Below, in pieces: positions 23,511 to 36,234 of a stretch of DNA of 64,000 nucleotides. This DNA comes from Agelaius tricolor (lineage: Eukaryota; Chordata; Aves; Passeriformes; Icteridae): positions 35,109,244 to 35,173,243 of the forward strand of contig JALJCS010000004.1 in assembly GCA_023055355.1 (NCBI GenBank), in the 5' to 3' direction. The notes under the pieces were generated by a model, which was not told the origin of the DNA, made no database searches, and saw only the letters and a program-made list of their open reading frames with translations. Each line of letters opens with the position of its first letter. Position 1 is the first letter of the stretch. The position numbers and the translations under genes were made by a program.

Positions 23511-26500
23511 CTGGAGGGAAAAGGAAAAGAAAGAGAAAAGAGAAAAATCACTGAGGTGATTTTAAAATCTTAAGGTCAAAGACAGCTAATGTTTCTTTCT
23601 GCAAGAGTTAAATTAGCTCAAATATAATAAAATACTTCTAAATTCATAAATTCATTTCAGGGGATAAACCATAAAACCTCCCATAAATTCTTCAAACATA
23701 ATTTATGTAAATATTTTTGCATTTTATAAGGGCAAAGAAGTATCATACAAAATTTTGTATTTAGGAGTACAAACTAAATCTTATTTAAATAATTTTTAAT
23801 GTAAATATTGATTCTTCAGTTCATCTACAATATTCATACACACTGACAACCTGACTACAGCTGTATAGAATTTTCAAAGGATTTTCATTAGTTGGTGCCC
23901 CAAAGACAATACAACTATGTTAAATGTAGTAGAACATATATAAAAAGCCAAACCATTGTACTTACTAAAATATGTCTCCTCCTGTAATCCCAGAAATTAA
24001 TTCAAACTAAAATTCAAGTCAAAATTATAAACATATGAAACAATCACTTTGAAATGACAGTAGCAGCAAGACAGTTATTCTGTGAATTTATCTCCAGAAC
24101 CATAAAAATGTCGCCAATATTTTTAAACATTTTATAATTATTAAAAATCCTACAAAGGAAATAAAAAACTACTAACCAATCAGACAGACAAAAGTTAGGA
24201 CTAATGCACCATTACTAAATTCCAAGACATGAAGAACCCACTAATTACAGGGAATTAAAAGCAAAACTAGCCTTTTAAGCACCACAATTGACTGAAAAGC
24301 CAGTTTAGGCACAATGAACTTCTGTCAATCCTGTTAATTCATTCTGTGTGCAGAGCCAGGCCCAAGAGACAGGAAGCAAGGATGGCAACAGCGTCCATCT
24401 TTCCATCTTCCACAAGGAGCACAACACGCTCTCCCCCCTTCTTGGTTACTTCTCAACAACAAAGTTGCTGCACATGGGCTTTTGAAAACACTAACAAGTG
24501 TAGAGCAGGTCTGTGACCCCGTCTGACCCCACTTTGCAGGGCCAATCTCCCCTCCTCTTTCTGAATGACACGTGTCTGAATCAGAGCCATCTGCCTCAAT
24601 TTGCGCAACATCTTCAGTCACAATAGGACCCAGTTAGCCCTGACAACAGCTCACAATACAGAAAAATCAAACTGCTGCGTTGACAGCACGCTATGGGCTA
24701 TTCAAGAGCAAACCAACTGGTCAGTGTCTCCTGTCTGACAATCAGCATGGGCCTTGCAAAGCGCCTACCCAAGCCCTTGGGGATCTGTTTAATTACCATC
24801 AACATAAAGGAGGGAGTTTATCAGGAGATACTCAAAAAACTTCACTCCAGACTTAATTAAAATATTAGCCACTTAAGCAGGAAGCAGGTTCTTTTTAAAC
24901 GAGAAGTAATTTCTGTCTTTTTTTTTTCTTTTTAAACTAAGCATATCAAAATCTCATAACACATTATACTAATTAAGGAAACATGGGGCACTTTTCTAAT
25001 GTCACCCATCATAGGTCAATCTATTTCTTTTGTCTGGATTACAGATACATTCAAAGACCTCTCTTTTTAATAGAAGGTTATAAAACAATATTACTAGTAC
25101 AAAAATTACCTACTTAGCTAGTTATATCAATGATTTCATCTATTTATGCTGCAAGGTAGAAGATGACTATTTCTCTTGTTGACTTCGACAGGGGGATAAT
25201 TATAGAAACAATAGTCTTATTAGTCACTTTATTTACTTAACAGTTGTGCCTTGGGACAACACAGAGGCAGATTATCTCTGAGTATGCACATAAATAGGTT
25301 GCTAGTTGGCACTCCTGCTGTGCTTCCTAGCCTCGAGGCTTGATTTTACCCTCTTTTATCAAAAGCTGAAAGTGATACAAAGTCATCGTTCTGGGAAAGC
25401 CAAGGTGGTCCAAAGCATGAGAGATGAGTTTTGTGCTGATATTTTTACATGTGAATTTGCAAAATCACTTAGGGGATCAATAGTACTTTTCCATAGCCCT
25501 GAACAAACCACATAAAATCAATAAAATGTGAGTTTGCATGTGGTTTGCAAGATGCAAAGGGCCTGATACTCAGGTAATTTTACACAAAGTGTTAATATGC
25601 ATAACTAGCAGCAGCTAATCAGCTTCTATCCATGGTCACCGATATGGCATCTGGAATTGCTTGGTGAAAGAAGAATTGGACCACAACAGGAAGACTTATT
25701 TCACCACTAAAACTGCACATATAGAAGAGAACCACTCAGTGGGTTTACTGCTGCTTTTGAACTTTGAAAACCAAAATTTGTTCCTTAGAATAGGGAATAT
25801 AATCTAGCTTCTAAGGAGAGTTATAAATACACTTGTATAATCTGTAAAACTGGATTCAGTTATAACAGGATGGAGCACTTGGCACTGGCAGTAAAACTGG
25901 TTTGTCAGTTATTTAGATGTTTTAAATACACTGTCATTGAAGGATTTAGTTAATAGCTGTTTTTTCAACTAAATACATACTACTGCATTTATATACTAAC
26001 TCTTACCATAAACCCTCAAGAATTTTCCAAAAGGTGTGTTGTTCTCAACTAAATACCTAGGGGAAGCCTAGAAAGGCATGAAAAAAAATCTCTCAGCAGC
26101 AAAAAATTAATCACTAATAACATGTGTTCACTCTCAGTAAGAAACTTTCATTTTCTCCATGAGGTCAGTAATAATTTTTCACTTCGTAGGTTAGAATTTG
26201 AATTAAAAACAAACAAAAATCCCCAAACTAAACCAAAAAAGACAATAAACCAACATGAAATTTGGCTTTAAGAAGCCTTGAAAACTGCACTGTGATACAT
26301 TTAAATCTAGGATGTATATTGATTGATTGTAGGTCCAAAAGAATGAATTTGTCCTGTGGACAACTCTAAACATAAGACATGTATTATGAGCATGGTTCTG
26401 TTGCAACAAAGGATCCATCTATAAATATAAAAAAATCCTAAACAAACAACAAAAAAACCCCCAAAAACCAAAGCAAATGAGAATGCGTCTGGAAAACAAA

Positions 26501-29500
26501 TCCAAATATTTACTAATAGCTTCAAGATGGCTGTTTCTGCTATGATGCAGTATTTAATTCTGCGATAATATTGATTCTAAATCTGATTTTACATCATTAA
26601 AATATTCAGGAACGTTTGCAGCTGTTAGTATTTTTCCCATTAAAAAAAATCAAGACAGATTGGAACAAAAAATGTGAGAAATATTGCATATTCTGAACGT
26701 TTACAATTTTTTTTTTGAAAGGGTGTTAAATATTCTGAGCATATGTGACATGCAAAAAAAGAGAAGGAGTTAATACATTATTTTTATATAAATGTACTAT
26801 CTATCAGTAAATAGGGAAATATACATTAAGAAACAAATTCAGCACCAATAAAGTACTATATATTTTTAGAAAATAACTCAGTCTTTCAGGAGTTAAAAAT
26901 AAAGCATACAGTCTCTATGACTTCCAATGAAAATAAAATTTGTTCATGATAACCATAGAGAAAAATTTGATATATACTTGATATATAAAGAGAAAACACA
27001 GAGTGTCAGATACTAAAATGTGACAGCGTTTGCCAAACACTGACTTTGCAATGATGACTAGTCTGAATATAGACTGGGAGTAATTTTCTCTTTTTTTGTA
27101 GACAAAATATAGCTACTATAAGGAGATGCATTTTTTGCAGGAAAGGTTCTGAAAATTTCAGTGGCAGTGAATATACAGCAGCAGACTAACTCACTTAAAA
27201 CCTGCTTGTTAAAATTCAACATTTGAGAAAGTAAATTTACACCTGAACACTCACTATCAGATTATGAATAAGTGCAAATTGGGATATTTACAGCAGAGCC
27301 GGGGTTCGGGGTTCGTTACACATAATTCAATGGCATTAAAACACACTCTCTCCTGTCTTCCTCTTTGACTTTTTTATTCAAGCTAAATTTTCTTATTTTT
27401 CTGTTCTACTGCTTACCACAAAGACTGACAATGGCCCATGGAGGTTAAAACTTTTTTTCCCTCCGCCCTTTCTTTAAATCTTGTACATGAAGCCTTCAAT
27501 TACTGCCTGCTGAAGCAGACAGAATCCTATTAGTAAGGAAGACAATCAGAAGATGCAATGCCCTGCCCTAGCTGTAGAAAAATAATTAGTCCAAAGCTGA
27601 CAAATGTGTAATCAAGTTATGCAATGAATATATTCAAAGGGGAAAAAAATACTGCTGTGAATTAGTCTTCAATTTGTAAATATAAGAATGAATAACTACA
27701 AAGGAGCTTCCAGCATGTCAACTAGACAACAAAGATCCTTATACTTTCAGTACTCTGAATCTTCGTATTGCTCTGCTATGTACAGATTTCACCTTATAAA
27801 TAACAACTCATCTAAAAATTGGCTACTTGTATTTATTTGCATTAAAAAAAATTACTTGTATTCATTCTCTGAGTAAGTCTTAGAAGGTGAAAAGGAAGTA
27901 TTTGGGTATTAGTTCTGACCTGGGGATAGAGAGAGCTTAATACTAAAACTGTAAACACAAACATACCCACAAAAAGAAGGAACTTAATCTGGTGATTTTA
28001 ACATTGGCTACTACTAATTTGATTTCTATTTACCTTAAAAATCATATTATTATAATGTGACTTTCTTTTTCCCTGCATATTTAATGCAATTTAACGCTAC
28101 CTCTGAACAAATTGTTCAAAATACCTAATTCATTAAAATAATGTAATTATTTTCCAAAATTATCTATTTTTCCAGGGGGTATAAAATAACAAAATTGTAA
28201 AATAAACTGCAGTCAAATGTACATATTTTTACCATGTTTATTTGTATTCCCAAAGTAGATTTTAAGTCTGTCCTCAGTTTCCAGCAAGCAGCTGCACTGT
28301 ACCTCTAACAAAAATGCAGAAATGCAAGTCAGTAGTCTGAACTTACTGTCCAATACATAGCACTACTCCACATGTTCAAAAAGATGCTGCATGAACTTTT
28401 TATCATCTTCCAAATTTATTACTAGTTTAAAAATATCAGCATTTTTATATGTAGGTATTTATATCTCCTCCCTTAAACTTCAATGAGCTAAGAGCCTGAA
28501 TCAAAATATTTGGTACTCCCACCTTGAAAAGTCTAATTGCAATACTCGATCTATTTTGTTTTTTTGTATACTTCACTCTTTCTTTTTTTTTCCTATAGAA
28601 TTGGACATTTAATATGATACATGCTTGAGAATTATACTCAGTCAATTTTTAAAACAGGCTATAAATTTTAATTTGCAGAAAAATTATTTAATTTCAAGAA
28701 AGTAGATTATTTTATAGAATGATATTAAAATATTAAATATTAAATGCTCAGAGATCTTTACAATCAAAGACAGTCTTCTGCTCAGTTAGTTCTTAAAGTG
28801 TTAAGCATTTTCTGTCTAAATAACTGGCTCAAAGGGTTCCTGTTTGTTTTTCAAAGAAAATGCTGCACATATTTATCACTTTATACCATTCAGATACAAA
28901 AGCAGTGCTGTCCTCTAGTGGAGAGCAAATAAGCCAGGCTAGAACAATCTGTTTTGATCAAGAGCATATCTAAAACGACTCACTCATATACTTTTAATGT
29001 TAAGACCAAATTTAATTTCCTAAAGTTATTTAAAAATCTTGCAATTTGCATATAAGCTCCTTAATATAATAATATATCTATGTGTTAAGGGCATTAAAAT
29101 GATTCTGTGTGAAGGCATTCTCTTGATCAAGTATTTTACACCAGTTATTTAAAATTTTGATATGATGATAACACATGAAAATAGTATTAGTATACTCAGG
29201 GCCCTTTTGTTAGCAGAGAGAAAATTTCAAGGTTTTGGAACATTAGGATTTGATTAAGGATTTGATTAGGCTTGATTAAGGAATATTGGTAATAGGAAGA
29301 GTAATATGAGGAACTACAGAATGAGTACTTTCATACTTATAAAATTCAGTTTTGTTTTCCTCTATTAATAAAAAAATTAACCTAAGAATAGTTACTAAGC
29401 AGAAAGACTTCTAGTCCTGCCTGTTTAAAGAAATATAAATGGTTAGCCTAGCTGGGCTTTTTTTTTCTTTTTTTAAATAAAGAAAACAAAACCAAACCTC

Positions 29501-32500
29501 CCAAAACAGAAAGCTGGAATTACTTCCCTCATAAAGCAAGAAAACATTAAGAGTTTAAAAGTCCTGCTTAAAATAAAAGGTGAAATAATGGTGGACATGG
29601 ATATACTACTATAGCATTTAAAATTCTGTCTCCTACAGGTAAAGACTACCAGAAAAGCTGTTTTGCCTAGGTTATTTAGCTATCTAATTAATTTCTACTT
29701 GAGAGATTAGGAAGCAAAATCAAAGTTGCATGCCTGTTACAAGTTTATTTACACAGCTACCCACTGAAGTTTTCTAGAAGAGTAGATCAGGAAGACTGAG
29801 CCCCACAGCTAAGGAGCTAGAGAAGCAAAACAGTGTTAGGTAACTGCATCAAAGGAGGTACTTTGCAGGAGCAGAGGTTGGTTTCACTTTCTTGCAGCTC
29901 TCCAACAGGCTAACTGCTTAGTAAAAAACCTTAGAACAGGTGTGCTTGCACACAGAACAGAAAAGGCCTTAAAAAAAGTCTTTGTGGATTTATAGACCTG
30001 TTTATCAGCTACTGACAACACATACTCTGATTCAAGTAAATAACTATAAAGAATTTATATTTCTCAGGAACTTATACATGGTGTTTATCTTCAATAGATG
30101 CGTATTTTTGTTTCCAGCAGACATGCTGGAAGCTGATGCAGTTCTTAGGTTGTTATGCTAAGGTGATGGGGTCTGATTACTAACTTTCTGCCTTAGAATT
30201 CTTCTAAATTTAGTGCAAATTGGAAGATGACATACACAGAAAAATTTTTCAGATGGACCCCATTAGATGGAGTTTGGTTCAGTACAAATGTACCTACACA
30301 AACATGCCATGGCATACCTTTTCTCCCCACATTAAGTGTTGCTGGATTAAAAAGATGTGGGGAGGATAACTGATTACTAACCACGACATTCTCTGATAAT
30401 CAAAATTGTCTGTAAACAAAACCCTCTTTCCTTTGAGAATCAGTCTGCCAATATAGTATAAATGGGACATGACAGGTTGCAAAATGATAAAAAGGGGTGA
30501 ATATAACCAGACTGTCAAGCTGATGCATGGGGTGAGAAATAAAGGCTAGTGAAACACAGTTTGGATTTCTGTATTTTCTGGATTTTGAACATTTTATGCA
30601 AGTTTCTACATTTGGTATTATTGTTTTCATATTATTCAGAGTATGAATTCTCACCAATTGTAGTATGTCTACTGTCATAATAAATTATTTACACAGTTTC
30701 TGATTTTGCTAAAGGGTAGCAATACAAGCCTCCACAAGACAGGTGGATGGTATTTTACATCTTGTTCAATAATTGCTTATTAAAGAAATCAGATAGTGAA
30801 GGGTACATTAAGCAATATCGTACTGTCCACGCCAAGCTCTGAAGAAACTACCATATCTACATGGTTCAGTAAAGTGTCCTCAAAAATGTAGGTCTCAGGA
30901 CTGCACAGTCACTGCATGCACTGCAGTGCTTGAGCTAAGTTAGACCTGCCCCAGCAATGAGCAGAAGTGCTGTTTAATGCTTCTTTGTTTAAAACTTAGC
31001 TTGCTTGCTGCTAATCCAGGTGTCCACTATGACACCACTAAGAGATGAGAATCCTCCCTCTGCAAGTCCTGGTCATGTCTAGGAAGAAGAGATAGCTGTT
31101 AGTATTGCCACTTTTTGTGACTGTAATGGAGAAAGACATTAAAATCCCTATCTTAGAATGTGAAATGGCTGTTCTGAACACTTTAGGGCTTCGTTGTTGA
31201 AATTATAGAATTGACCATGTGAAATTTGAGGACTGAAATTAATGCTGTTGTGTGTCTCAGAGGGCAAGACAATGGTTACAGCTGTCCTGATGAACTGCAG
31301 AACAAAGATATGTATATGACACCATGCTCACTTTCTAATACTGCTACTTCCTGTTTGCAATTGAGGATTCCTTCCAGAATACAACAGCAGCAACAAACTA
31401 GTGCAATGGACTATTAAATAAGTTGAGGTCGACTAAATTTCATTCTTCATTATCCACCCAAATAGCTTCAGAGTTTTATCTCACTGACTGATTGGGCGAC
31501 GCACAGGTGGTCTTCAAGAATGAAAACAGTGGAAAAGATGATCTATCTAGCACCACTTTTAGAGCCATAGTCATTGAATTAAGTAATATTCTGTAGTATG
31601 ATGCATCCCATTTAGGAAATGCTTTGGGAAGTAGAAGGTAAAGAGGTAGGTAGTTGAAGATGGCCTGATTCTCCATCCCATTGCACATTATACTCTGATG
31701 TCATTAGAAGCACACAAGTATAAAACAAAATTAGAGCAAAGAAGTAAATCCAGCTTGTGATCTTTGCTTTGAACAGATTTTTCTGCCATATGCTGCTGCC
31801 AACACTTTAAAAGCTTTGCACCATATTTTTGTTGGTAGTGTGAAAAAACACCTTCTCTGTGTATTTCCATTACTTTTTTTCCTAAGCCAATTTAGCCTGA
31901 AACATCTCTCCTTCATGCACAGGGTCTTATGTAATAGTAGACAATATTTTGACACTTTCTAGAGGATTATGAGAGCATTCAAGTCTTTATAAGATTCAAG
32001 TCTGCAACTAGTCTTTTCATTCTATCACCATCTGTTATCTTTTGTTATAATCAAAGTGAACCAGACGATGACTACCTATACTTGTAGTAGATGAAAATGA
32101 ATAAAGGAGGAAGAGACCTGAGGAACTTTTAAAATATTTGTCTGAGAAGAATAAGCAACATGTTGAAAGTAACACTAGCATGGAGGGCATTTCTGGGTAA
32201 ATAAGGCTTGTGTCAGTTAAATAGAATATGACTGAAAATCTTGAATAATGCCTTCATCTCATCATATTTTGAAATAGAACAGCCAGGATTTCTTTGTTGT
32301 TGTTGTTGTATCTAAAGCAATGAATGTTACTGCCCAAGTAGAGACCGGGAGCTCAAGTGATGTTCTACAGAAGAATCAACTTTGAGGGAATAAATGTCCT
32401 CCATTACGTACCCTCTTATCTTGAAAATAGAACAATTCCTAATAGGCTTTCCCCACTGACAACAAACAGCAGACAGACTTCAACTGAAAAGTACTTGTTC

Positions 32501-34130
32501 CCTAAAGGTAGTTATTCAGAGTGATTTAATTCCCTGCAGGAACAAATAGTTTTCTTTCAGTGTCTTTGTCTTCAAACGGCGCCCTCACTTGTGGTCTGAA
32601 CCAAAAGACAGAAGCTTGGTGCCTCAGCTGACTCTTTAAAATCACTTTATCAACATCAAGTAACAGTTTTTTGAACATTAAAAGAGCTGTGGATATTCCA
32701 ACAATTATGCTAATCAGTCTTGTGAAAAAATATTTTAAGGAAAAAAAGAACTCTTCTTTCAGAAGTTTTAGTATATAACAAAACACATTTCCAATTCAAG
32801 AAAATCTCTCTTTTGAAATCTATTTCACATTCTTGCTTCTAGAAGAAGCCTTTTAAAATTGAAATAATGTTTCCACTTATTAGCAAAAGCAAGAAAGATC
32901 AATACATAAAATAGCTAAATCCTATTAAGGACATGTAAATGCATTTCATGTTGTCCTACAAGGCCCTGTAATCTAAGCCCTTGAATAAACTCCATTGAAG
33001 ATCAAGTAACTACTCTAAAGAAAGCAAAATAGTACAGCAAATTTATTTTTCAAATAATAAATATTTACCTGCACCTTTGTCTGCTGATATGTACGTCTGT
33101 ATCTATAGGCTACCAAGTTAAAAATTTTTGCAAATATCATTTCAAACAAAAACCAGTTAGAAAAGACAGTTTAAAGCAGAATCAGCTATGTCAACTGGCA
33201 TATTTGTTCTACATTCATTTAACAGTTAAATTATTACACTGTAATTAAATACACAAATTTAGTAGCCACATGGTAAAGAGAGAAAAGAAATGCATTTAAG
33301 AAAGTGTTGCTACATTACGATATGCTCAGATATATAGCTGATGCATTTGACATTTGTTTTCACTTATTTCATTTTTCTTTGGTGAGTGTATGCTACTCTG
33401 TTGATATTTATTTCAAGTATTTACTTTTGAATCTTCATTATATTTGCTCTAAGTGTTTTTACTTGGTGCAAAAATAAAATCCTAGTAGGGTTATTAATTT
33501 AAGGACCAGTAATTGGATTCCACCAGCACGACAACATCTTCAGCATGAATGTGAATACGTTTAGACTGAAAGAAACCATGAAACACACCTGTTCATGTCC
33601 ATTAGATACTCTTGCACTTGTATTAAACTGTACCATTTCATTTTGAATGAGTATATTGCATTACTAGGCAATACAATTTTTTTGGCATTAGCCATCATTA
33701 GGCAGTAATATTCAAATTGGAGATGACCAACTAATAGGTTAATGTAATTTATGCTGCACAATGCAGAATGCCAGTTAAAAAAGAGTACTTATTTTTCTGT
33801 GTAAAAAGACTTCCAAGAAGTCAGCTGAAGTTGTCCTCACAGAACAGCATGATGAACTAAAAGGTTTTGGACATAATTTTTTTTCTGCAATATCACTTGC
33901 AATAAAACAAGACAAATGACAACCCTATAAAAATTAGAAAATTTATTTTTAATGTATTTTTATTGAATCTGTAACTGTTTAGACAGGATAAAAGGTGACT
34001 GTTTATTTTCTTATTCTGAAATTGTGCATCAAATAAAAGTCACAATTCTGGTACCCATGAGACTTCTGCCAGAAAAATTTGATTTTTCCTTCCTCTAATG
34101 ACAGAGTTCATCTAATCCAAACATGTTTAC

Positions 34131-34199
<69 letters not shown>

Positions 34200-36095
34200 A
34201 AACTACTTTGGTCATTTTTTCCAGCTTTTTGGAAGGATTATTATCTAATATCTATCTCAAATATTCATTCATGTGAATCTAGGATTTACTTTAATGACAA
34301 ATCATTACTGTTTTAAAGATTAACAGGTTTATCACAGTGTCAATTAGGTAATGTTCCTGCTCAGTAAAATCTAGGTAGAATTATGACTATATAATATCTG
34401 TGAACTCCATTTACATATGATGAAGCAAAAAAGGACTGTTTTCTAATTGATTATCAACTGCTGGGCATTTCTCAAAGGCCACTTAAATTGTTATAAGCTA
34501 TATGTTTTGCTTGATGGATTATTCTATAATCTATTTTATAACTATTCTGGCAGACTGAAAACATTGTATTTTGAATCTAAGAAATCAAAGAAGATTTCAG
34601 GATGTTCTGAAGCACTCTGAAGCACTTCAGCTTGTCCCAAACATGTCTTTAAGCACTGTCTCTGAAGAAGTGTACCCAACAGTAAGTGCATCTTCAATAT
34701 ATTTACTGTTGGTTATAGACTCTGTTGTGGAAAACTTCCCTTAAAAGAAACCAAAAGAGCAAAAGAAAACACCATCAAAGTAGAAACTTATCTACAACCA
34801 GGAAACGTGTGGCTGAGCTAGGAACTAGGCTATTATTTTAGGGAGCCTTTTTGAGACTCAGTCAACAAAACAATCCATGCCTATGCGATAAGTCTCATGT
34901 GATAGATAGGGTAAAGATGGAGAGCACCTGTAGCAGCAAAGACTTCAGTCTCTCTTGATTGACACTCTCACCTAGTCTTTGAATTGATGTTGAGAACACA
35001 GGCTATACGGATCCCTCAGGGATGCAACAAATGAGGACTCTTTCATGGAGGATCAGGTGTCAACAGTGACAATCATTTCAGTGCAATTGCACTAGCTGTG
35101 CCATGTTTTTATGGTGAAACAGAATTTTATCATTAACCGTATCAAATACATAGGAAAATCCAGCTGGGTTAATGTTAATGCAATGCACTACAACTGCCCA
35201 GCAATGCAAAAGAGACTACATCCAACAATATCAGGTTATTAATCTTGTGTAGGCTGCAGAATTCTCACTCTTTCAAACAGCCATCTCAGTCAGCAAAATT
35301 TCAAACAAAAGATTGTTGTTTTCTTTAAAGGAAGATACTTTGCTTGTATGGAATAGCAAAATTCAGGGGACTAGAGATAATTCAGAATTTAGTGAATAGT
35401 TTTAGTAGATGGTAAGGGAAATGTATTCAATTTTTTATTTCAAGACCAGGTTAACCTGTTTGTTCCTGCCACAAGTGAGAAGCCATACAGATTCACAGGA
35501 CTAAATATTTTGAGTTAATCACATTAAAAGCTGTCATTAACCAACAATTGCATCAATTCCACTCACATTCTGTATCATAGTATTTGGATGAAATGGATTA
35601 ATCTACAAGCAAAAACTGGAAATTTGACAGGGCCAATGACTTTCTTGGCAGGTAATTGTTTTTGTTTGCAGATATATATGTAGGAAAGTAAAAAAATAAT
35701 ATGGGAAAACAAGTTGCTCCTCATAGATGATAAAACTAGAGCAGGCTACTTACTATAGGAAACAGAAACAAAAGTTTAAGAATCCCCCAAAACCTTCTTG
35801 AAAGTACGGTGCTCTAAAAGGCTACCTCTTTCTTTTGAAACAAAACAAGGGACGGACAATTTCCTCTAACTGTGTTCAGTAAAGTCTAAACACTTCTATA
35901 TACATTCAATTAATGAGCTGCAGAGTACTTAGTCTCAATTACTATCTGCTTAGTATTATATATTTCAGTATAATTTGGTAGCTTCTTCCTTAGAGTATAG
36001 GTAATAAAATTTTCTCTAATATTATCAAATGTTGATGAATTTTGAACTAACAAATTAATATTAAAAGATACTTGTACTTTAAATAACAATCTTAC
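23511..36095 (-). other. AP3B1: AP3B1 last intron (12.6 kb)
   Basis: The intron has a GTAAG donor and a CCTCCAG acceptor. It is mostly AT-rich unique sequence with A/T homopolymer runs, a short TTG microsatellite near 32295 and the (TA)n tract at 34135-34196. No exon or recognisable mobile element was found. The part nearest the acceptor, about 24310-24880, is less AT-rich and looks more constrained (see findings). Confidence 0.85.
34135..34196. repeat. (TA)n microsatellite, about 31 units
   Basis: An uninterrupted alternation of T and A runs for about 62 bases in the last AP3B1 intron, flanked by CTTT and AACAAAC. It is self-complementary and can extrude a cruciform. Repeat number is likely polymorphic. 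Confidence 0.97.
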
Positions 36096-36234
36096 CTGTG
36101 TATGTTATCTTGACCGGAAGGAACTACACCCAGGTTAGCTGCTTTCACTACTCTCTCAATTATTACAAGTCTAGTAGAGTTCTGTGGAGCAACAGCTATT
36201 GTAGTAGATGTCTCATTCATTCCTGTCAGCATTC
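36096..36234 (-). CDS. AP3B1: AP3B1 exon (penultimate coding exon)
   Basis: This 139-base exon has acceptor TTTCAG (AG at 36236-36235) and donor GTAAG at 36095-36091. It reads GMLTGMNETST, then APQNSTRLVII, and ends VVPSGQDNIH followed by AG of a split Arg codon. The start (LTGMNET) and end (VPSGQDNIHR) are typical AP3B1. The middle, roughly residues 11-35 of the exon, looks more divergent from mammalian AP3B1 than the other exons, by recollection only. The frame is open throughout, and 2+135+2 bases fit the flanking phases. Confidence 0.94.

Noticed and set aside
34079..34276. 65-codon frame with alternating Tyr-Ile repeats
   Set aside because: It is the translation of the (TA)n microsatellite, not a protein.
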